Source: Ophioderma brevispina
Taxonomy: Eukaryota; Echinodermata; Ophiuroidea; Amphilepidida; Ophiodermatidae
Reading direction: 5' to 3'
Assembly: GCA_023653785.1 (NCBI GenBank)
Contig: JAMKCH010019800.1
Span: forward strand, 1-64,000
Length of the DNA stretch: 64,000 nucleotides
Below are positions 9,568 to 21,295 of the stretch, piece by piece (positions within the stretch are counted from its first letter, which is position 1; every line of letters begins with the position of its first letter). Below the pieces are notes generated by a model. The model worked only from the letters and a program-made list of their open reading frames with translations. It did no database searches and was not told where the DNA came from. The position numbers were made by a program, and so were the translations under genes.

Positions 9568-11923
9568 TTGAAGTTGCAATTGGGCATCCCAACCCTGTTG
9601 AATTTTAGTTTGGTTCTGGTGTGCTTTGCATTCACAAAAGGCAAGCCTGGGGAGTTGAATTTCTGCAAATCATGTGGAATCACTATGCGATTAAGAGATG
9701 CTAAAGATCAACTGGAAAAATTGTGGGAAAAGAAATCGCTGCCAGCTAATGAGTGTGGTATTTGCAACAAGAAGATCCCGACTAGGAGGACTAGAAGTGG
9801 TGCAGTGCTTGAGGCTGCGGAACCCAAAACTTCTGAGGTTCAGAGTAAAAAGGAACTGAACAAAACTAGGAGACGTACAAGATTGGCTTCAAAGAGAAGT
9901 AAATCTGAGGACACTGGCACCTTGCACATGAGTGTTGACAATGATAATGCAACTGAAAAGAACTTAGAAGGCAATGATGGTAGTGACGATGACTGGACTG
10001 ATGTGGAGTTCGGTGGTTTGAGTGATCACAGTGATGTTGACAACAAATCTGTAAAAGAGGATGAGGTGTCTGGTCAAGGTGAAGATGGTGAGATTGACAA
10101 GAAACCACCAGCAGGAGGTATTGACAAGACTTTGTTGGCTCCAGAGGTGCTGGAATTACTGGGCAATCAAGAAGAACAAGATGGTGTAGCAAAGTGCATT
10201 TTTTGTCACAAACAGTTTTGTAAAATAAATGTATTTCTTAAGCATGTGACCTCACACACAAAAAATGAACAAATCACTGAAGCTTACCAGTGCAGTACTT
10301 GTGAGCAACGATTTGTATTGGCTAAACATTTGAAGAGACACGTCGCGAAGCACCACGACCAGGGTGAACAGGTCTGCAAGATTTGTAACAAATCGTCTAC
10401 TAGAAAAATTGGTTAGAAAAACATGCACAGGTTCATGCTCAAAAGCCCCTTTTTAGATGTTCACGTTTGTACTGTACACAGGAATTTAAAGAAAAGAGGG
10501 ATTTGAAAAGACATGAGAGGATACACTCGGGAGAAAAGCCGTACATGTGTCAGACATGTGGGAAAAAATTTCTTAGATGTGAAGATTTGAAGGCCCATAG
10601 GAGAATTCACACAGGTGATTTTATCTATTGCACATTGTGTCCAAAGTTTCGCACTAACAGGGAGCGAACACTGAGACAGCATATGAAAAATGTGCATACA
10701 AACAAACAGAAGAAACCAACTGAGAAAAGTCACATTTGTGACAAATGCGGTGGTGCGTTCTCTACAAATTCTGCCTTACGTCGGCATTGCCAAATTCACA
10801 CTAAGGAAATATTGTACTCTTGTGATGAGTGTGATTTTTTTGCATTCCAAAAAGGGAACTTAAAACAACACATCTTGTCTGTTCACAGAAAGCTGAAGCC
10901 CTACAAATGTCAATACTGTGGGAAGATGTTTGCTCTAAAGAAAGATCTGGATAAACATGAACGGACTCACACAGGGGAGAAGCCTATTCATGTGAAATAT
11001 GTGGAAAGCAGTACAAGAGTCGTGATGGGTATCAGTACCACAAGAAGCTTCACACTGCTGAGTACAAGTTTGAATGTGAACAATGCGGCTTTCGCACAAT
11101 TCGTTCACAGTCCATGAAGGAACATTACAAAAAGCAGCACTCTGAAAAGGGTCCTAATTATGATTGTATCAAATGCAACATGTCTTTCATGAATAAGCAA
11201 AGCCTTTCGATGCACAACAGACAGCATAAGGATGGGGTGGAAATAGTTACAAAAAAGCACATCCGATGCTCAATGTGTGATTTTTCATCAGACGACAAGC
11301 GAGCATTGAAGAAGCATATGCAACGATGCCATGCAGAAGACCCTAGTTTTGAATGTGGGTACTGCAAGAAAAAGTTCCACAACAAAGCACAGTGCATATC
11401 ACATGTGAAAAATCAGCATGTGAAATATTTTTCACCTTCGCCTGTAGCAGTCTCCAAAACTGAAATCCCATCAACTGTAGGCCCTGCTACTGAGGCACGT
11501 GGTAAAACAGAAGTCTTAACTAACACAAGTTCTTCAGCCGCCACAACATCAGTCCCCATTTCAGCCACGCCAGTTTCAACAATTCCCATTTTAGCATCTC
11601 AAACTAAAGCACTCTCTAACTCAGTCGTCTCTATTACAGATGAGGATGTCATTGCAAGAGCAGTATTGGGGATACTTCCTGAAAGCGGATCAAACAATTC
11701 TCTTGATGTGTCACGTTCAACAGCCTCTTCTACACTATCTTCAAATGCAACAGTTCCTTCAACAGCAGTTGCTACTACAGCAATCTCTACAGCAGTGCTT
11801 TCTGAAACAGTCTCTCCCACAACTATCACTGCCACAGATATAGAAGCTGCTAGAGCAGTATTAGGACTGCTTCGAGAGAATACGCAGGTCTTTACAGAAG
11901 TCACTGTTTCTTCAAATAACTGA
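9568..11923 (+). CDS. Zinc-finger unit B: 14-finger C2H2 protein, two single-base frameshifts
   Basis: A probable nuclear DNA-binding protein. In order it has an N-terminal CxxC-x26-CxxC module with a basic-acidic helix (MRLRDAKDQLEKL), a charged linker ending near the conserved KTLLAPEVLEL, 14 C2H2 fingers, and a Ser/Thr/Ala-rich tail of about 165 residues. The tail has two short motifs, ARAVLGILPE (11655-11685) and ARAVLGLLRE (about 11850-11880). The frame breaks twice: once in an A run near 10404-10409 and once near 10984, where CCTTAT has become CCTAT. Adding one base at each restores one frame of 746 codons from the first ATG (9685). Units C and D start with ATGGGG at the equivalent of 9646-9651, but B reads CCTGGG there, and an in-frame stop lies at 9556. 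The true start is therefore unsettled: non-AUG initiation, an upstream exon spliced in nearer, or 9685. No KRAB, BTB or SCAN domain is visible. Confidence 0.85.
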
Positions 11924-12076
11924 TCACCACTAACCACATGTGAAGTTTTACATGCAAGTACCTAATCTTTACCTAGAGCAATTTAAAAATTTCTAAATCA
12001 TTTTTGTCCCTTGCAAGGATTGCAGGAGGTACATACTAATCAGTCATTCAGTCTGCTTGGGTGCCTGTCTGGATGT

Positions 12077-12748
12077 TTAAAGGGGGATAACCCGATTTAA
12101 GTCAATAAGTTTTTCATCTTGATAGAATGGCCTTCACCCCAAAACCCCATCTGTAAAATTTCACACCGATATTTCATCCCATTTTGACGTGAGAGCTTAA
12201 AACATGATTTTGTAATCCCCATAGAGTACTATGTAAAATTAAAAGTGTGTGTTCCAATCGTCTTTGCTCTCCAACATTTACTAGGAAGTAGTATCGATTT
12301 TGATACCAGATGAAAGACCATATTTTTCTCATTGTTGTCCTGAAATTTGAGCCCTCAAATACATTTCATTCCCAAGATAAACAAAAAAATGCTGTTTTAA
12401 TGGTTAATCATCAATATTAGCACGGTACTCATAGGCTTTGCAATATGCATTAGTGCTTCTACCATCAGAACCGCAAGTTTATTGCCTATGGTACTTGATG
12501 GGGCATATATGCAAGTGCCAGGATCTCATATCAAGCAGAGAACACAATAGACAAGAATCAGAACAAACGCCTTTAACATTGGTCCATTTTTAACATCCAA
12601 ATCAAACATCCTTTAGCCCTAAGATTTCAGTATTTTCATAGGGTTAAATTTAGCTTGCTTCTGATACCAAAATTTTTACTACTTTTAGTAAAATCTGAGG
12701 TCCCTGGGGATGAGGCTATTGGCGATTGGACCATGCATGACCCTTTAA
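12077..12748 (+). mobile_element. TTAA-flanked MITE, 'TTAAAGGG' family, copy 2, interrupted
   Basis: It begins TTAAAGGGGGATAACCCG and ends CATGACCCTTTAA. It is collinear with 3543-3873 except for a 338-bp MITE inserted at 12239-12576. Copy length without the insert is about 334 bp. Confidence 0.6.
12239..12576 (+). mobile_element. TTAA-flanked MITE, 'AGGTGCNTGTTC' family, nested copy
   Basis: The left flank is TTAA and the element starts AAGTGTGTGTTCCAATCG. It ends CAGAACAAACGCCT followed by TTAA. Unit A has an uninterrupted TTAA at the matching site (near 3700), which gives direct evidence of a TTAA target duplication. Full copies lie at 60079-60422 (same strand) and 49326-49652 (opposite strand). 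Confidence 0.85.
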
Positions 12749-12864
12749 GTTGTGTTATCTGGACGTTGCATGAAAGTTTTGGCGTCTTTCAAAAACATTC
12801 AATCCAATTAGCATATGGGGGTCAAAGGTTACATTCCATGGTCAAAGGTTATCTCAGGTCAAGT

Positions 12865-13152
12865 TGGTCCAGTGGATAATGCGCCTGACCTGTGCCCCAA
12901 AGGTTTGAGTTCGAGCCCCGCTGTGGCCAATGTGTTTCGCCCTTGAGTAAGGCGCTTTACCTCAATTACTCCTCCCTACCCAGGTGTATAAATGGGTACC
13001 GGCATTGCCGGGAAGGTAGCAGACTCCCTGTTATAGGAAGTGTTGGAGGCCCCCCTACAGCAACTTTATATGGTGGAGTCTGGCCCAATCGCTTCGAAAG
13101 AGAGATGGGCACTCCGTTCCTGTGTACACAGGTCCGTCCCCTTTACCTTTAC
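12865..13152 (+). mobile_element. tRNA-derived SINE, uninterrupted body
   Basis: Box A-like TGGTCCAGTGGATAATGCG and Box B-like GAGTTCGAGCCCC are about 30 bp apart. They are followed by the same body as the SINEs at 5831 and 8272. Its 3' tail abuts the left inverted repeat of the element starting at 13153, so that element may have landed in it. Confidence 0.8.
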
Positions 13153-14707
13153 TACTCATTGCGTGGACGGCATGTATTAAGCTATATACCAATGGAAAGC
13201 TTATGACCTCAGGATGCCAAAAATATCTTTTCCAAAAAAAAATAATTGTGTAATATAGCCGCTATAAACCAAAAACTAACCCTATATTTCATTGCGATTT
13301 TACGCCCAAAAATACGCTTAAGCTTTCCTTCTTTGACCTTGGCAAATTTGGTGACGTAGGCGATTGAACAAGTCTTGTTGCACAATGCATCTTCCAATGC
13401 AAAGAAACCCTGAATCGCTCCTCTTCTCCTGCATTGTATTTCGCCAATATAGCGATAAATGTTAGTTGACTAGGTTCCTTGATCTCTGTTGATTGGTAAT
13501 TATAAATTCCCAGCTTCATAAGTGTGCAAGAAATGTGAAAAAATTGCATGAATTCTCATCGCTTTCGATGAATCGTGAGTAGCGAGCAGAGCTCAGAGCT
13601 AGCTGTGTTTAGTGTAAAGAGTGAGATTTTGACCACCACTCATGCTCCTGGAGCATAGATTGTGGCAACCATTCCAGAGCGGAGCTATTCATTATATTGA
13701 GCACTGACCACAATAGCAGTAGCGATTTCCGTAAATGTTTTCAAGGATTAGAATTGCAAATTTGGCACACCAATCCTCACTGGTCTTGTGGTTAGGTAGC
13801 TGATCTCATGATACAGTGGTCTCGGGTTTGAATCTCGCTACTGCTTCTTTTAAAATATATAAAATTTTCATAATTTTTTTCAGGTTAGAGGGAAAAATTC
13901 CAAGTAAAAAAAAATAAGAAAAATAGTTGACCTTTGAGGTTAGTAATGGAGACCTGCTCCTGGAGCATGGGTGGCGGTCAAAAACTACCGTGTGCGTAAA
14001 GACACGTCTCTTCCATTGATTTACGTTACACCCTATTATGCTAACCAATGGAATTGCATGAGGTATAGGCGCTATCACTCTGAGGCGCTATCAAGGGGAG
14101 TAACAGTGAATATCTTAATCTACTTTTCTCAGACCAGGAAACAGTCAATCAATTATGCTTATTGAACCTTTTTTTAATGAATCACTGTTGGCTTTGCTAT
14201 TGGGTTTCCGGTAAAGTCTTGGCTCATGGAGCGTAACATGCCGGTAATTACTTTAACTAGCGACAATTTGTCTACCATAACAAATTGCAGCAATACTGCA
14301 AAGCACAGCTTCAGTATAAAATGCCGACTGAACCGCCTTCCCTGGTGACTGAGTGTGATAGAGCCATCAAATATACCAGATGCTTCAGCAGACAGTTATC
14401 TGTATCTGTATTGCTCATAATTCTGATTTAGTGGAGCAAATTTTAAGAAAAGCGAGCAATACAATTGAATGTGATTTTATTTACTTGCATCGACGATTAC
14501 ACAATCGGTGACGTCACCACTTCACAGTGCCCAAGTCAATATAATATTGACTTTCGCTGAAGCGGTGTTGCTAGAAAGACAATTTTCATTTTGGCTCTTG
14601 TACCCAAATCGTGAGTAGCATAAATATGACACGGTTACATATAAAATCGCAATAAATTAAGCTTTCCATTGGTATATAGCTTAATATATGCCGTCCGAGC
14701 AATGAGT
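13153..14707. mobile_element. 1.55-kb element with about 50-bp terminal inverted repeats
   Basis: The left end (13153-13201) contains GGACGGCATGTATTAAGC and ACCAATGGAAAGCTTA. The right end (14655-14707) carries the reverse complement with about three mismatches. No transposase frame is visible inside, so it appears non-autonomous. It contains a tRNA-like segment at 13776-13846. Confidence 0.75.
13776..13846 (+). mobile_element. tRNA-like SINE head or tRNA pseudogene
   Basis: Box A-like TCTTGTGGTTAGGTAGCTG and Box B-like GGGTTTGAATCTC are spaced as in a tRNA. Acceptor-stem pairing is poor and no isotype can be assigned. A SINE promoter is more likely than a working tRNA. Confidence 0.5.
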
Positions 14708-15300
14708 ATCACCTTTAACATATGTTACATTTACCAGTGACCCTCTATGTTTTGACCACTGCACATCGTATTGAAAGTAGAGCACACAGTATTAAGAATG
14801 CACATACAAGGAGTGCTGCGAAGTTTAATTGCTGTGTGCCTATCACAAACCGCTCTCGCCTGTAAAAAAATACAGATCGGCACAAATCGAGTATAGTGCA
14901 ATAAGGGCCTATGTTGCCTTTACTGTTATATCAGTGTATGTGCAGAAAAAGCACTTAATTCCACTGGGGAAAGATAGTTGGGTCATTTGGAGCAATTCTG
15001 TGACCGTGGAGAGCAGAGCATCATTTTTGAGTGGATTTGTCTTCTATGAAGGTTAATGAACAAATTTAGCGGGGTGCCCCTCCTGAAAGTGTGAGCGGAA
15101 TCCAGGAGGGGGGAAATTAATAATACAGGGGTCAAAAATGAAAAATGCTTGGACTGCTGTAAAAAGGTAACCAGAGTGTTTGTCTTGTTACAAGGATTAA
15201 AAAATGGTATAGTTTGTATTACTTAAAACTTATGGTTATGGAGATATAACACAAAAATCATCACATGTCAAAGCCTAAAGGGGGAATATTACAATATAAG
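14708..15300. other. Non-coding stretch with a fragment of a dispersed repeat
   Basis: No gene is seen. 15120-15260 resembles repeats at 63060-63230 and 63735-63900 (ACAGGGGTCAAA..., ATAGTTTGTA...). 14921-14970 resembles the X1 segment. Confidence 0.4.
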
Positions 15301-15451
15301 TGCTGATAGGATTGTGCGCTTGGCCGGCTGCCGACCTAGGTGAAGCGAAATGATTGTGACGATTTCCTGATGGCAGCGTAATAATTGGCAACAGCGCTTT
15401 GCCTACTTGTGTAAAAGGCGCTATATAAAACTCATTATTATTATTATTATC
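15301..15451 (+). mobile_element. SINE-like 3' half with GCGCTATATAAAA tail and (ATT)n
   Basis: The ending AAAGGCGCTATATAAAACTC followed by ATT repeats is typical of tRNA-derived SINE tails in marine invertebrates. The 5' part (GTGCGCTTGGCCGGCTGCCG) has no clear Box A or Box B. Confidence 0.5.
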
Positions 15452-16369
15452 ACGAAAGGGTAAATCTTAAATATTGCTCGGATTTCTGCAAAGATGGGCT
15501 CAAATTGTTCATCTTTCCTCAGGGACTGCAACAAAGACATTTTGTTCTGTCTAACATATTTTTAAAATTGGAGATCAATAGAGGTCAATGGGGTTGACGT
15601 AGTTTGTCAATTATCGCAATAAACAAATACAAATGAAAGTGTCAACTGCTTTTGTTACAATCCCCGGGGCTTGGTACATTTGCAATGTCAATCCTTGTTT
15701 TTAGGGATATATTTCATCTGAAGTCCTGGCTTAAGGTATCTTTGCTTGGGTAAAATCCTTGTTTAGTGTCGGTTTGATGAGATTTCGGCATCCTAGCCTC
15801 GGGTCATTTTTGAGAGTCAATTCATGCGGATGCTTACAACATTTACAGTGGCCGCCTGTGTCTGAATTGGGGGTGCCTATCACCCCATGTGTGAAATTTT
15901 TTGTGGACGCCAGCTGTAGCTGGAGGAACACTTCTAGCAATCCGTGCATTGACCTTGTTTCATAGTGCCCAGGTCAAGGATTGATCCACCTCCCTCCCTT
16001 AAAAAATAAACTTTTAAAAATCATCTCCATATGCAAGGTAATACACAGAGGCAACTGTTTAATGTCAAAATATATGGTAAGGTCCTCTATGGGAAATTGA
16101 TCCCAAAGTCAAGTTGTAATAGGTTCAAAGAACAAAATTTTACAAAATGCTTCCAATTGAAATTATTTGGGTATATGCTTAGGACATAAATATTTTAAAA
16201 ATACTTTCAAATGATATGACTACATTTCGCATCAAAGGTCAAAAAAGGTTAATTTACATTTTTTTTTTTTAAAGACTGAGTGAGCTACAAGCTCCTTTGG
16301 GCGGCTTGTTTTTGTTGACTTTGCTTATATCATCATAATTTCCATAATATAGCATTGCAAATAGGTATG
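15452..16369. other. Non-coding sequence, nothing recognised
   Basis: AT-rich sequence with short T runs. I see no coding, RNA or repeat structure that I can name. Confidence 0.4.
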
Positions 16370-17164
16370 TAAATAATAATACTGGATGTAGACTGTCAAT
16401 ATGGAAAGTATTTTTGATGGTGTCTGGTTGGTTGTCGGACTTCGAAAAGTGGACCTTTTTTTGAAAAGTTGGACCTTTTTGTTAAAAAGTGGACTTTAGC
16501 CCCCTAAAATGGTACTTTTTTGGACTTCAATCATCACCATAAGTGGAGATTTTGTGTCAAAATTTCGCTCTAAATTTTGAACCTTTTTATCAATATTTCA
16601 GCAAAAAGTGGAACCTTTTTGCCCCTTTTTGGATTTGAGGGGTGGTGCGGCTGCACCCCCTGCATATTGGCCATCGGGTTCAGTGGGGGGAGGCCACACA
16701 CAAACAGGATTGACACACAAATCAAAAGTAAAGAGAGCACATTAAGAAACTTGGAAACAATGTATCTAGTTGGGAATAGTGTTTTTATACACATCTCTAT
16801 GGACTCTGATATCCCCAACATTTTCCCACAATGCTACGTGTCACTAGGCTGGCTGATTTGATGAATATGCACACGTCATCAGCACTCATGCTTTTCGCAC
16901 CTCTGCAGACCTTCAATTTGATACCCAAAATATGTCATTTGAATGTTTTTTTTTTCAGGAAAGTTGGGGTTGCAACCATCCCCCACCCTTAGTAAGACAT
17001 TTTACAAAATATGCATGTGAGGGACAATGGGTAATGCACAACACTATAGTAGCTTTATAAACAAAATTTTCTGCCCTAATTCTCAAAATGTTTCTTTTGC
17101 AAAAACTCTACTACATAATCTCTACATAAAACATGTGAAGTACTAGTAATTCCTTTTGTAGGAA

Positions 17165-17515
17165 TATGTATTTTATATCAATGCTACATTTATTTTTCTC
17201 AGAATAGATGATGAAAGAATTTTCAAAACCATCAAACCTTAATATACATTTTTATTATTTCTGAAAATTGACCAAAGTCAAAACTACAATGTTAAATTAA
17301 CCTTTATTTGACCTTTGATCTTGAACTGTAGGTTGTATCAATTTAAAAGTGGAGTATCCTATTGTGAGAATGCAGTATCGAATCGCTCATTTTATATCAA
17401 TGCTACATTTATTTTTCTCAGAATAGGCAATCAAAGAAGTTTTCAAAACCTAGATTAATCCCTTGAATATACATATTTTCATTTATATTATTTCTGAAAA
17501 TTGACCAAATTTAAG
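17165..17515 (+). repeat. Tandem pair of about 115-bp blocks upstream of unit C
   Basis: TTTATATCAATGCTACATTT and TTCTCAGAATAG recur at a spacing of about 224 bp, each followed by TTCTGAAAATTGACCAAA. Only one such block remains in front of unit D. Confidence 0.75.
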
Positions 17516-17552
17516 ATTACTCTGACAATATATTTTTGGCAATTTGTTTTTT

Positions 17553-17564
17553 GTTTGCTTACAG
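17553..17564 (+). promoter_or_regulatory. 3' splice site of unit C
   Basis: TTTTGTTTGCTTACAG is followed by GTACATACCAGGCATTTTCC. It is conserved with unit D and alignable to A and B. Confidence 0.65.
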
Positions 17565-17755
17565 GTACATACCAGGCATTTTCCAGAGTATGATGAACTT
17601 CGTCCAATTTAATGTTTGAGTAATGCACTCAAATATTCTGGAAGAAAATTCACAGCAAGAACTTCACAATTTGCCACTCGGTACACCCATGTAATGGTAC
17701 ACTCCTGCAACACACTTTCTTTGTAGTGTGGTTTGCATTCACATGAGAGGCAATC

Positions 17756-20700
17756 ATGGGGAAACTGAATTTTTGCACGTCATGTGGATCAATGCGATTA
17801 AGGGATGCTAAAGATCAACTGGAAAAATTGTTGAAAAAGAAATCGCTGCCAGCTAATGAATGTGGTATTGCAACAAGAAGATTCCGACTAAGAGGACTAG
17901 AGGTAGCGCAGTGCTTGAGGCTGATGTGGAACCCAAAACCACTGAGGTTACAAGTAAAGAGGAACCCAACAAAACTAGGAGACGTACAAGATTGGCTTCA
18001 AAGAGAAGTAAATCTGAGGAGACTGGCACCTTGCAGATGAGTGTTGAGGATGTTAATGAGACTGAAAAGAAAGATGATCCACAAGTTACCTTAGAATGCA
18101 ATGAAGGAAGTGATGATGACTGGACTGATGTGGAGATTGGTGGTGTTGATGGTGGTGGTGGGAGTGATCACAATGACGATGACAACAATGACAACTCTGT
18201 ACTGGATGGTGAGGAACAAGATCAAGGTATAGATGGTGTTGAGGATCCAGATCAAGATGATGGGAATGATAAGAAGCTACCAGCAGTTAGAATAAACAAG
18301 ACTTTGTTAGCCCCAGAAGTGCTGGAATTAATAAGCAACCGAGAAGAACAAGATAATGTAGTACAGTGCATATTTTGCCATAAAAGTTATTGTCAAATAA
18401 ATGTATTTCTGAAGCATGTGACCTCCCACACAAAAACTAAGCAAATCAAAGAAGCTTACAAGTGCAGTTCTTGTGAGCTACGATTCAAATTTGTTAGAAG
18501 TTTGAAGAAACACATGTTGACCAAACATCGTAAATATCAAACCTGCAAGATTTGTAACAAATCATCTGCTAGAAAAAATTGGTTACAAAACCATGCACAG
18601 GTTCATGCTGAGAAGCCCCGGCTTAAATGCTCTTATTTATACTGCACACAGGAATGCAAAAATAAAAAAGAGTTAAGAATACATGAGATGATACACTCAG
18701 GAGAAAGACCACACAAATGTCAGACTTGTGGAAAGGGATTTATTAGACGTGTAGATTTGCGGGCCCATGAGAGAACGCACACAGGGGATTATATCTACTG
18801 TACATTGTGTGATACATTCCGCACTAACCGGGAGGGAACACTAAGACTGCATATAAAAAAATTCCATTCAAATATACAAGATCATAAACCAACTGAGAAG
18901 AAACACATTTGTGACAAATGTGGAAGTGCGCAATCTTCAACTACTGCCCTGACGCGGCATCGCCTGATTCACACCAGGGAAATATTGTATAAATGTGATG
19001 AGTGTGATTTTACTACACCCCACAAAGGGAGCTTACCACAACACATCTCAACTATTCATAGAAAACTGAGGCCACACAAATGTCAATACTGTGAGAAGTC
19101 ATTTGCATTGACGGGAACGAGGAATGAACATGAAAGGACCCATACAGATGAGAAGCACTATTCGTGTGAACTTTGTGGAAAACAGTACAAAAGCCGTGAT
19201 GGGTTTAGATACCACCAAAAGCTTCACTCCGCTGAATACAAGTTTGAATGTGAACACTGTGGCCATCGCACGATTCGTTCTCGTGAGATGAAACTACATC
19301 ACAAAAATTGTCAATCAAAAAATGGTTCTGCTTATGTGTGCATGAAATGCAACATGTCTTTCTTGAATCCACAGAGTCTTTCAATGCACAATAGACAGCA
19401 TAAGGATGGGGTAGAAATAGTCACGAAAAAGAGCCAGCAATGTACGTTGTGCGACTTTTCATCACACAGGAAGAAAGCATTGACGAGGCATATGCAAGCA
19501 TGCCATTCAGAGAAGACCGCTTTTGAATGTGGGTATTGCAAGAAGAAGTTCCTTAAAAGAGTGCAGTGTGAAATGCATGTCAAGAACCACCATTTGAAGT
19601 ATTTATCACCCTTGTCTGCAGAAAACCCCGAAACTGAAAATATCCCAATGGCATCAGCAGCCGCAACATCAGGCCCAACTTCAGCTGTCCCTGTTTCAAC
19701 AGTTACCATTTCAGCTGCTAATTTTGAAACAGCCTCTACTACAGCTATCTCTAACACAGATGCACAGGAAGCTGCTGCAACTGAGGAAAATTACATTTGC
19801 GACAAATGTGGTGCCACATTCCTTCAAATACTGCCTTAAACCAGCATTGCCGAATTCACAACAGGAAATTGTACAATTGTGATGAGTGCGATTTTACTAC
19901 AGTCCACAGAAGCAGCTTGCCACTCCACATCTCATCTGTTCACAGAAAGTTGAGGCCACACAAATGTCGATACTGTGAGAAGTCATTTCCTTGGAAGAAA
20001 ACCAGGGATGAACATGAAAGGAGCCATACAGATGAGAAGTATTCGTGTGAAATTTGTGGAAAACAGTACAAAAGCCGCGATGGGTTTAGATATCACAAAA
20101 AGCTTCACACCGCTGAATACAAGTTTGAATGTGAACACTGTGGCTATCGCACAATTCGTTCTCGGGATCTGAAACTACATTGCAAAAAATATCACTCAGA
20201 AAATCGTTCTCCTTATATGTGCACAAAATGTAACATGTCTTTTGCGAATAGGCGAGGTCTTGCGATGCACAACCAAGAGCATAAGGATGGGGTAGAAATA
20301 GTCACGAAAAAGAGCCAGCAATGTACGTTGTGCGACTTTTCATCACACAGGAAGAAAGCATTGACGAGGCATATGCAAGCATGCCATTCAGAGAAGACCG
20401 CTTTTGAATGTGGGTATTGCAAGAAGAAGTTCCTTAAAAGAGTGCAGTGTGAAATGCATGTCAAGAACCATTTGAAGTATCTTTCGGCCTTGCCTGCAGC
20501 AATCTCTATAACTGACAAATCGGCAAATCCAGAGCCAACTACTGAGGCACTATGTAAAGTAGACAATCCAACTACAGCAGCGCCGTCCACATCAGTCTCC
20601 ATTCCAGTTTCAAACTCTACCCCAGTTGTCTCTGCTGCAGATGAGGAATTCACTGCAAGAGCAGTATTAGGAATTCTTCCTGAAACTGATTTAAACAATG

Positions 20701-20917
20701 TACTTGGTGATTCATCATTTCAACAAACCTCACCTTCTATTTCAACTGCAACAGCGCCCTCTACAGAAGTTGTTACTACGACAGTCTCTACTACAGCAGC
20801 CCTTCAGAACAGCCTCTACTAGGACAATCTCGCACAGATGTAGAAGCTGCTGCAGCAGTGTTAGGACTGCTTCCAGAGAGTATGGAGGTTTTTACAGAAG
20901 TCACTATTCAACAATGA
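17756..20917 (+). CDS. Zinc-finger unit C: 22-finger C2H2 protein, three single-base frameshifts
   Basis: A probable nuclear DNA-binding regulator. The start ATGGGG at 17756 is shared with unit D. The N-terminus has FCTSCG...ECGIC (CxxC-x25-CxxC), then an acidic Asp-rich linker and KTLLAPEVLEL. A first array of 14 fingers (about 18367-19596) includes one CxxxxC finger (CSYLYC) and one finger ending in C instead of H. A short tail follows, then a second array of eight fingers (about 19800-20472) that repeats fingers 7-14, and then the Ser/Thr tail with ARAVLGILPE and AAAAVLGLLPE. Frameshifts are one T missing near 17867 (GTATTGC for GTATTTGC), one C missing near 19822, and one base missing near 20790-20800. 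Three added bases give exactly 1055 codons including the stop, so sequencing error is more likely than decay. A recent pseudogene is the alternative. Confidence 0.9.
19399..19588 (+). repeat. 190-bp block identical to 20279-20468 (fingers 13-14)
   Basis: From CATAAGGATGGGGTAGAAAT to GTCAAGAACCA the two arrays of unit C appear identical base for base, although neighbouring fingers differ at many sites. This looks like gene conversion between the internal repeats. Confidence 0.9.
20279..20468 (+). repeat. Second copy of the 190-bp identical block
   Basis: Partner of 19399-19588. It encodes the end of finger 12 and fingers 13-14 of the second array of unit C. Confidence 0.9.
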
Positions 20918-21295
20918 TGCTAGCGATGTGCTCGTATTGCAGATACCTAATCTTTAAATGGAGCAATTAGCTATCTAGAAGACAAATTGATAGGCCAATA
21001 CCTTTTCAAATTAATTTTCTTTTTCACATATTGTGTGCATTCCCCCATATTCACCGTTAAAAGTTGTCTTCAATGTTCCATGCCTATAATGAGCAAATGG
21101 GATGAATTGGATTATGTTAGGCATGATTAGCGGCAGGTTTGTTTTTTCACACCTAGGGCATTATTTAAAGCAAATGATGCATAATATTTGTCAGGGATAT
21201 TTTCTGCTGTTGTAGATGGTATCTTGCATTCAAAGAAATTTTGTTTTGACACGCTTCAAAATGCTTACCAGTTGCCAATGCTTGGGCCAATTGCA

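Larger units (their letters stand above)
16370..21295 (+). repeat. Segmental duplication unit carrying zinc-finger gene C
   Basis: Homology to 22060-26140 covers the upstream flank (for example ACTATAGTAG and AACATGTGAAGTA blocks), the coding exon and the 3' flank down to GACACGCTTCAAAATGCT. The D copy has an extra block of about 560 bp (22485-23045). Confidence 0.75.

Noticed and set aside
13776..13846. Possible functional tRNA gene
   Set aside because: Box A and Box B are recognisable, but stem pairing is poor and it sits inside a TIR element. A SINE head or pseudogene is more likely.
19332..19757. Minus-strand frame of 141 codons (and the similar one at 20213-20698)
   Set aside because: They are antisense shadows of the zinc-finger exon of unit C and arise from its codon pattern.
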